Below are positions 14,952-18,952 of a stretch of DNA of 18,952 bases, piece after piece; the first letter of the stretch is position 1; each line of letters begins with the position of its first letter. The stretch comes from UBA9547 sp044349205 (GTDB taxonomy: Bacteria; Bacteroidota; Bacteroidia; Cytophagales; UBA9547). Below the pieces are notes generated by a model. The model saw only the letters and a program-made list of their open reading frames with translations. It searched no databases and had not been told where the DNA came from. The DNA lies in the NCBI GenBank assembly GCA_044349205.1, contig JBIKRJ010000023.1, positions 1 through 18,952 on the forward strand, read 5' to 3'. The translations under genes and the position numbers were made by a program.

Positions 14952-15018
14952 GACGATATCTCTCTGCTTTCACTTTGGATCTCCCTCGTGTCAAATGTTG
15001 AAATATATTCATGTATTT

Positions 15019-15216
15019 ATGCACTTGTTTTTGAACGGGATAGAAAAAGAATACCAGCCCAGCTTGCAAAATCTGCTGAAAGTGGAGGGCATTGCCGATA
15101 AAAAGGGAATCGCAGTGGCGGTGAACAATCAGGTGGTGTCCAGAAATTCTTGGGAAACTTTTCAACTGCAGGACCGAGACAAAATATTGATAATACAAGC
15201 CAGCCAAGGTGGCTGA
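15019..15216 (+). CDS. thiS: Sulfur carrier protein ThiS
   Basis: ThiS carries sulfur as a C-terminal thiocarboxylate for the thiazole half of thiamin. The ATG at 15019 gives 65 residues starting MHLFLNGIEKEYQPSLQNLL and ending IIQASQGG. The length, ubiquitin-like pattern (VAVNNQVV, WETFQLQDRDKILII) and the required terminal Gly-Gly match ThiS. An in-frame ATG at 14995 adds only eight residues, and the frame further up runs through the riboswitch, so those starts are unlikely. It is the first gene of the operon, 32 bases before thiC. Its adenylating enzyme ThiF and the thiazole synthase ThiG are not in the window. Confidence 0.93.
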   Translation: MHLFLNGIEKEYQPSLQNLLKVEGIADKKGIAVAVNNQVVSRNSWETFQLQDRDKILIIQASQGG

Positions 15217-15248
15217 AAAACAAATTTAGCGCTTCAAAAAAACACATT

Positions 15249-17135
15249 ATGAAAATGGAAGACAAGGCTCCGAATCAGCAACTGATAACCAGGGCACCGC
15301 TCACCGGCTCTCGCAAAATATACGTGTCGGGCAAAATACACGATATAAAAGTGGCCATGCGTGAAATTTCCCTCACCGATACAGTCAATAAATTCAACGG
15401 AAAAACGGAAAAAAACCTGCCTGTAACAGTGTACGATACCTCGGGGCCCTATACCGACCCAGAACAACAAATTGACTTAAAAAAAGGGTTGCCCCGCTTG
15501 CGCGAACAATGGATTCTGGACAGGGGCGATGTAACGCAACTTTCAGAATTCTCCTCTGAGTATTGCCGCCAGCGTATGGCCGACAAAAGCCTTGATTCTC
15601 TGCGTTTTGAACATATCCAAAAACCCTTGAAAGCCAAGGCTGGCGCGAATGTGAGCCAGATGCACTACGCAAAAAAAGGCATCATCACGCCCGAAATGGA
15701 ATACATCGCCATTCGCGAAAATCAGCGAATTGACGAATACAACGAACTTTTAGCGCAAAACAAACGAGGAGAACTGGGACACCAACACGCAGGCATGAAT
15801 TTTGGTGCAAACACCCCAAAAAGCCACATTACGCCCGAATTTGTGCGCGATGAAGTGGCCAAAGGTCGCGCCATCATTCCCAACAACATCAACCACCCCG
15901 AAAGCGAGCCTATGATCATTGGCCGCAACTTTTTAGTAAAAATCAACACCAACATCGGAAATTCGGCGGTATCGTCTTCTATTGAAGAAGAGGTGGAAAA
16001 AGCCGTATGGAGCTGCCGTTGGGGTGGCGATACCCTGATGGACTTATCAACAGGAAAAAATATTCATGAAACGCGCGAATGGATTATACGCAACTGCCCC
16101 GTGCCAGTGGGTACAGTGCCCATTTACCAAGCGTTGGAAAAAGTAAACGGCAAAGCCGAAAACCTGACTTGGGAAATCTTCCGCGACACGCTTATCGAGC
16201 AAGCCGAACAAGGTGTGGACTATTTCACCATCCATGCGGGTGTTCGTCTGAAATACATTCCTCTAACTGCCAAACGTGTCACGGGCATCGTGTCTCGTGG
16301 CGGCTCCATTATGGCCAAATGGTGCTTGGCACACCACAAGGAAAACTTCCTCTACACCCATTTTGAGGAAATTTGCGAAATCATGAAAGCATACGACGTG
16401 GCCTTCTCTTTGGGCGACGGCTTGCGCCCTGGTTCGATTGCCGATGCCAACGACGAGGCACAGTTTGGCGAATTGGAAACCTTGGGCGAACTGACCAAAA
16501 TCGCTTGGAAACACGATATCCAAACCATGATAGAAGGCCCCGGCCACGTACCGATGCACATGATAAAGGAAAACATGGACAAGCAGTTGAAAGAATGCCA
16601 AGAAGCCCCCTTCTACACCCTCGGCCCATTGACCACCGACATTGCCCCTGGCTACGACCATATCACCTCTGCCATAGGGGCCGCCATGATTGGCTGGTTT
16701 GGCACGGCCATGCTTTGCTATGTTACACCCAAAGAACACCTAGGACTGCCCAATAAAAAGGATGTAAAAGACGGCGTAATGGCCTACAAAATAGCCGCCC
16801 ACGCAGCCGACCTTGCCAAAGGTCACCCAGGAGCCCAGTATCGCGACAATGCCTTGAGCAAAGCCCGTTTCGAGTTCCGTTGGGAAGACCAATTCAACCT
16901 GTCGCTCGACCCCGACACTGCGCGCGAGTTCCACGACGAAACCTTGCCGGCCGAAGGCGCCAAAGTGGCCCATTTCTGCTCGATGTGCGGCCCACATTTC
17001 TGCTCGATGAAAATTACCCAAGACGTGAGGGACTTTGCCGAAAAACAAGGGCTGGCAGAAGACGAAGCTCTGCGCAAAGGGTTGGAAGAAAAAGCCAAGG
17101 AATTCAAGGAGGCTGGGGCTGAGATTTATTTGTAG
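15249..17135 (+). CDS. thiC: Phosphomethylpyrimidine synthase ThiC
   Basis: ThiC is the radical SAM-like enzyme that rearranges aminoimidazole ribotide into hydroxymethylpyrimidine phosphate. The ATG at 15249 yields 628 residues, a normal length for the long form; the frame is open 33 codons up but overlaps thiS. Visible signatures include VTVYDTSGPYTDP, IHAGVRLKYIPL, TGIVSRGGSIMAKWCLAHHK, EGPGHVPMHMIKENMD and TDIAPGYDHITSAIG. Near the C-terminus is the unusual cluster motif C577-SM-C580-GPHF-C585 that holds the 4Fe-4S cluster. It follows thiS and is controlled by the TPP riboswitch. The 45-base gap to thiE holds a short A-rich sequence with no terminator. Confidence 0.97.
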   Translation: MKMEDKAPNQQLITRAPLTGSRKIYVSGKIHDIKVAMREISLTDTVNKFNGKTEKNLPVTVYDTSGPYTDPEQQIDLKKGLPRLREQWILDRGDVTQLSEFSSEYCRQRMADKSLDSLRFEHIQKPLKAKAGANVSQMHYAKKGIITPEMEYIAIRENQRIDEYNELLAQNKRGELGHQHAGMNFGANTPKSHITPEFVRDEVAKGRAIIPNNINHPESEPMIIGRNFLVKINTNIGNSAVSSSIEEEVEKAVWSCRWGGDTLMDLSTGKNIHETREWIIRNCPVPVGTVPIYQALEKVNGKAENLTWEIFRDTLIEQAEQGVDYFTIHAGVRLKYIPLTAKRVTGIVSRGGSIMAKWCLAHHKENFLYTHFEEICEIMKAYDVAFSLGDGLRPGSIADANDEAQFGELETLGELTKIAWKHDIQTMIEGPGHVPMHMIKENMDKQLKECQEAPFYTLGPLTTDIAPGYDHITSAIGAAMIGWFGTAMLCYVTPKEHLGLPNKKDVKDGVMAYKIAAHAADLAKGHPGAQYRDNALSKARFEFRWEDQFNLSLDPDTAREFHDETLPAEGAKVAHFCSMCGPHFCSMKITQDVRDFAEKQGLAEDEALRKGLEEKAKEFKEAGAEIYL

Positions 17136-17180
17136 GGTATAAACAGTTATAAAAGGCTAAAAAGGTAGAACAATGATTTC

Positions 17181-17804
17181 ATGCTTATCCTCCTCACCCC
17201 ACCAGACCACCTAGAAAACGAAGCCCACCAACTCCATTCGCTATTCGCAAATGGCCTAGAAACACTCCATTTGCGCAAGCCGAACTGGGAAAAGAAGGAT
17301 TACGAAACTTTGTTGAAAGGCATCGCCCCCGAACACAACCGCAAAGTGGTGCTGCACCAATACCACGAACTTGCGGCCAAATACAAAGTAAAGGGTCTGC
17401 ACCTACGCGAGGAAGTACGATTGCAATTGCCCCTACCAGAACTGAAAAAGTTGAGCAAAAAACTAAAAGTCAAAAATGTAAGCCTAAGCTCCTCTTTTCA
17501 TTCTACCGATGGACTTCCCGATTATGACGGAATATTCGATTATGTATTTCTAAGCCCTGTTTTTGATTCAATAAGCAAGCCAGATTATTTTAGTTCGAAG
17601 TTTGAAGTGCAAAGTTTAAAATTGACAAGCACAAAAATCATCGCATTGGGTGGAGTGGATAGAAAAAATATACAGGAGGCGATAAAAATGGGTTTTGACG
17701 GAGTGGCTGCCTTAGGAGCCGTATGGCAAGCAGAAAACCCTTCCAAAAAATTTACAATGTTGAAAGATGATTACTTAAGCCTAACTTTAAACACTAAACT
17801 TTAA
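17181..17804 (+). CDS. thiE: Thiamine phosphate synthase (ThiE/TenI family)
   Basis: ThiE couples HMP pyrophosphate with thiazole phosphate. The 207-residue protein has the TIM-barrel landmarks of the ThiE/TenI family in divergent Bacteroidota form: LHLRKP (29-34), KGLHLREEV (71-79), SSSFHSTDG (102-110), DYVFLSPVFDSISKPDY (120-136) and IIALGGVDRKNI (153-164). TenI cannot be fully excluded, but the operon position between thiC and thiD favours ThiE. Odd features: residues 138-148 (SSKFEVQSLKL) are encoded by a 7-bp-periodic repeat, and the last residues (SLTLNTKL) and the stop codon lie in another one, so both the loop before the IIALGG strand and the C-terminus are probably repeat-derived additions. 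thiD starts nine bases downstream. Confidence 0.85.
   Translation: MLILLTPPDHLENEAHQLHSLFANGLETLHLRKPNWEKKDYETLLKGIAPEHNRKVVLHQYHELAAKYKVKGLHLREEVRLQLPLPELKKLSKKLKVKNVSLSSSFHSTDGLPDYDGIFDYVFLSPVFDSISKPDYFSSKFEVQSLKLTSTKIIALGGVDRKNIQEAIKMGFDGVAALGAVWQAENPSKKFTMLKDDYLSLTLNTKL
17592..17626. repeat. Heptad repeat tract inside thiE
   Basis: Consecutive 7-bp units AGTTCGA, AGTTTGA, AGTGCAA, AGTTTAA and the decayed AATTGAC. The tract is open in the thiE frame and encodes the region from S138 onward, just before the IIALGG strand. The unit matches, in inverted orientation, the tract at the thiE stop codon 164 bases downstream. Confidence 0.65.
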
Positions 17805-17810
17805 ACAAAA
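17783..17810. repeat. Heptad repeat tract across the thiE stop codon
   Basis: Four consecutive 7-bp units AACTTTA, AACACTA, AACTTTA and AACAAAA. The reverse complement of AACTTTA is a rotation of AGTTTAA, the unit of the tract inside thiE. The tract supplies the last codons and the TAA (17802-17804) of thiE and fills most of the gap up to the thiD ATG at 17814. Confidence 0.65.
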
Positions 17811-17813
17811 GAA

Positions 17814-18587
17814 ATGCCCCGAACACGTCCAACCGTACTAAGCATTGCCGGCAACGATCCTTGTGGCGGGGCGGGTCTTTTAGCCGACATCAAAACTTTT
17901 GAAGCCCACAAGGTATATGGCTTGGGAGTCATTTCGGCCATCACGTGGCAAAACGAAAGCAATTTTGAAAAAGTAGAATGGCTTTCACCCAACAAAATAA
18001 TTTCACAAATAGCACTGCTGCTTGAAATATCGAAAGTCGAATTTGTTAAAATTGGCTTGATTGAAAATGCGGCTACACTTCATGCCATTGTACACTATCT
18101 GACCGAACAAGACGAACGCATCAAAATTATTTGGGATCCAATTTTAGGCGCAACTGCCGGTTTCGATTTCCATTCCAGTTCCTCGCTGGAAGATTGGAAA
18201 AAGATATTGCCCAAACTATACCTCGTTACCCCCAATTGGCAAGAGGCCTCTTGGCTTTCGGGTGGAAAATGGGGAGTGGATGCGGCCTTGTATTTGGCGC
18301 ACAGCTGCCATGTATTTTTAAAAGGAGGCCACAATCCAGATAAGAAAGGATACGATTATTTGTTTGCCCGAAGACCTGCGGCATCCATACCCCAAACACA
18401 ACATTCCTTCAAACCAAAACAAAAAAATGTAGCGCCCAAACACGGTTCGGGCTGCGTTTTATCATCCAGCATTGCGGCCTACTTGGCCAAAGGGTATAGT
18501 TTGCACAGGGCTTGTTTGATGGCAAAAACCTATACAGGCAAATTTTTGACAAGCAACGAAAGTTTGCTGGGCTGGCACAAACTTTAA
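17814..18587 (+). CDS. thiD: Hydroxymethylpyrimidine/phosphomethylpyrimidine kinase ThiD
   Basis: ThiD phosphorylates HMP and HMP-P to the pyrophosphate used by ThiE. The 257-residue ribokinase-fold protein has the N-terminal signature VLSIAGNDPCGGAGLLADIK (8-27; usually IAGSDPSGGAG-x-QAD), WDPILGATAG (in place of DPVM-x-A-x-xG), LVTPNWQEA (LTPN-x-x-EA) and VFLKGGH. The C-terminal anion-hole motif reads KHGSGCVLSSSIAAYLAKG, with the usual GTGCT changed to GSGCV. The substitutions are conservative. It is the last gene of the thi operon. Its TAA shares the palindrome TTAA (18584-18587) with the TAA of the convergent downstream gene, so there is no room for a terminator between them. Confidence 0.92.
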   Translation: MPRTRPTVLSIAGNDPCGGAGLLADIKTFEAHKVYGLGVISAITWQNESNFEKVEWLSPNKIISQIALLLEISKVEFVKIGLIENAATLHAIVHYLTEQDERIKIIWDPILGATAGFDFHSSSSLEDWKKILPKLYLVTPNWQEASWLSGGKWGVDAALYLAHSCHVFLKGGHNPDKKGYDYLFARRPAASIPQTQHSFKPKQKNVAPKHGSGCVLSSSIAAYLAKGYSLHRACLMAKTYTGKFLTSNESLLGWHKL

Positions 18588-18952
18588 GCGCCAGCGTGCA
18601 TGGGCAATTCCTTTATTTGCTCGAAACTGGCCAGTTGATAATCTATCTTAAAAAAAGCATGCTCCAAGCCATTGGTCACACACAAGTATTTGGCTTTTAC
18701 CGCCAAATTGTACACCGAGGTTTGCTGCAAGGCATGTTTTGAAATCTTGATTTGTGGAGCTTTACATTCGACCAAAATATGGGGCTGACCTGTATTATCG
18801 TACACCACTATGTCGGTTCGCTTGGAAAGGCGCAACACTTCCAAACCCCGTTCTACACTGAGCAAAGTAGCTGGGTAATGCAAATGCTGCATGAGGTAAT
18901 GCAAAAAAGATTGCCTGATGTATTCTTCCGGTGTCAAAACTAGCCACTTCTT
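18584..18952 (-). CDS. Orphan HsdR N-terminal-domain protein (5' end outside window)
   Basis: The frame runs off the right edge with no start codon needed: the first visible residues are KKWLVLTPEEYIRQSFLHYL, which match a conserved stretch of small (about 150 residue) Bacteroidota proteins carrying a type I restriction HsdR_N domain. About 30 residues are missing. The nuclease-fold core is visible as KRTDIVVYD (Asp of the D-x-x-x-x-E-x-K pattern), then ILVECKAPQIKIS with the E-x-K pair, followed by LCVTNGLEHAFFKID. The protein lacks the helicase part of HsdR and no hsdM or hsdS is in view, so it is probably not part of a restriction system. Its function is unknown. It converges on thiD with overlapping stop codons. 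Confidence 0.85.
   Translation of the reverse strand, partial: KKWLVLTPEEYIRQSFLHYLMQHLHYPATLLSVERGLEVLRLSKRTDIVVYDNTGQPHILVECKAPQIKISKHALQQTSVYNLAVKAKYLCVTNGLEHAFFKIDYQLASFEQIKELPMHAGA

Noticed and set aside
14902..15216. Longer thiS frame starting inside the riboswitch
   Set aside because: The extra N-terminal residues are the translation of the TPP aptamer; ThiS proteins begin at the MHLFLNG segment, giving the standard 65 residues.
15150..17135. Longer thiC start overlapping thiS
   Set aside because: The added residues come from the other frame of the thiS end and do not resemble a ThiC N-terminus; ATG at 15249 fits better.
17136..17180. A-rich near-repeat (TATAAACAGT, TATAAAAGGC, TAAAAAGGTA) between thiC and thiE
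   Set aside because: Looks loosely 10-bp periodic but agreement between units is poor, and low-complexity A/T text of this kind is common in leaders of this phylum.
18584..18952. Type I restriction system
   Set aside because: Only the HsdR N-terminal nuclease-fold is present, in a protein family that is normally small and free-standing in Bacteroidota; no hsdM or hsdS is visible.

Overview
The window looks like ordinary chromosomal DNA from a member of the Bacteroidota, probably of the Cytophagales type (an inference, not a phylogenetic placement). The grounds are the gene families (a TonB gene directly upstream of folC, a ccmB-ccmC-ccmD-ccmE block, an OmpA/PD40-repeat protein, a single-POTRA Omp85 protein, a thiS-thiC-thiE-thiD operon), the A-rich leaders without clear Shine-Dalgarno sequences, and several matches to the Bacteroidota promoter consensus (TTTG, about 19-21 bp, TAnnTTTG). 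I see no prophage, insertion sequence, CRISPR array, tRNA or rRNA.

Layout. 1-256: 3' end of an unrecognised gene with a strong intrinsic terminator. 426-2093: a GT39-type membrane glycosyltransferase, tail to tail with a 2OG-Fe(II) oxygenase (minus strand, 2099-2959). That oxygenase has a promoter so close to its ATG that the mRNA is predicted to be leaderless. 3097-5109: a DUF255/YyaL thioredoxin-fold protein from its own promoter, convergent with a tonB-folC pair (minus strand, 7335-5122). 7492-7596: a 34-residue lysine-rich protein with its own promoter. 9581-7629: minus-strand cytochrome c maturation operon ccmB-ccmC-ccmD-ccmE, whose CcmE carries Cys in a CxxxY motif in place of the usual haem-binding His. 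9674-11312: a radical SAM/SPASM enzyme followed 4 bp later by a PagL-like acyloxyacyl hydrolase. 11329-12723: an Omp85-family outer-membrane protein (minus strand), divergent from a 669-residue OmpA-family lipoprotein-free surface protein with PD40 repeats (12808-14817). 14870-18587: a TPP riboswitch followed by thiS, thiC, thiE and thiD. The window ends inside a small orphan HsdR-N-type nuclease-fold gene on the minus strand.

Working together: ThiC makes the pyrimidine half of thiamin, ThiD phosphorylates it and ThiE joins it to the thiazole, under TPP control. ThiS is the sulfur carrier for the thiazole half, but thiG, thiH and thiF are not in the window. The ccm block supplies haem export and chaperone parts of cytochrome c assembly without ccmA, ccmF or ccmH. 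Several other genes act on the envelope (GT39, TonB, PagL-like, Omp85, OmpA).

The most unusual signal is not a gene. Degenerate 7-bp-periodic repeats occur at 9609-9643 (between two divergent genes), 17592-17626 (inside thiE) and 17783-17810 (across the thiE stop codon, up to thiD), with a two-unit trace at 11312-11325. They share AGT- or AAC-anchored heptads and look like one dispersed repeat class that has entered gene junctions and even coding sequence.
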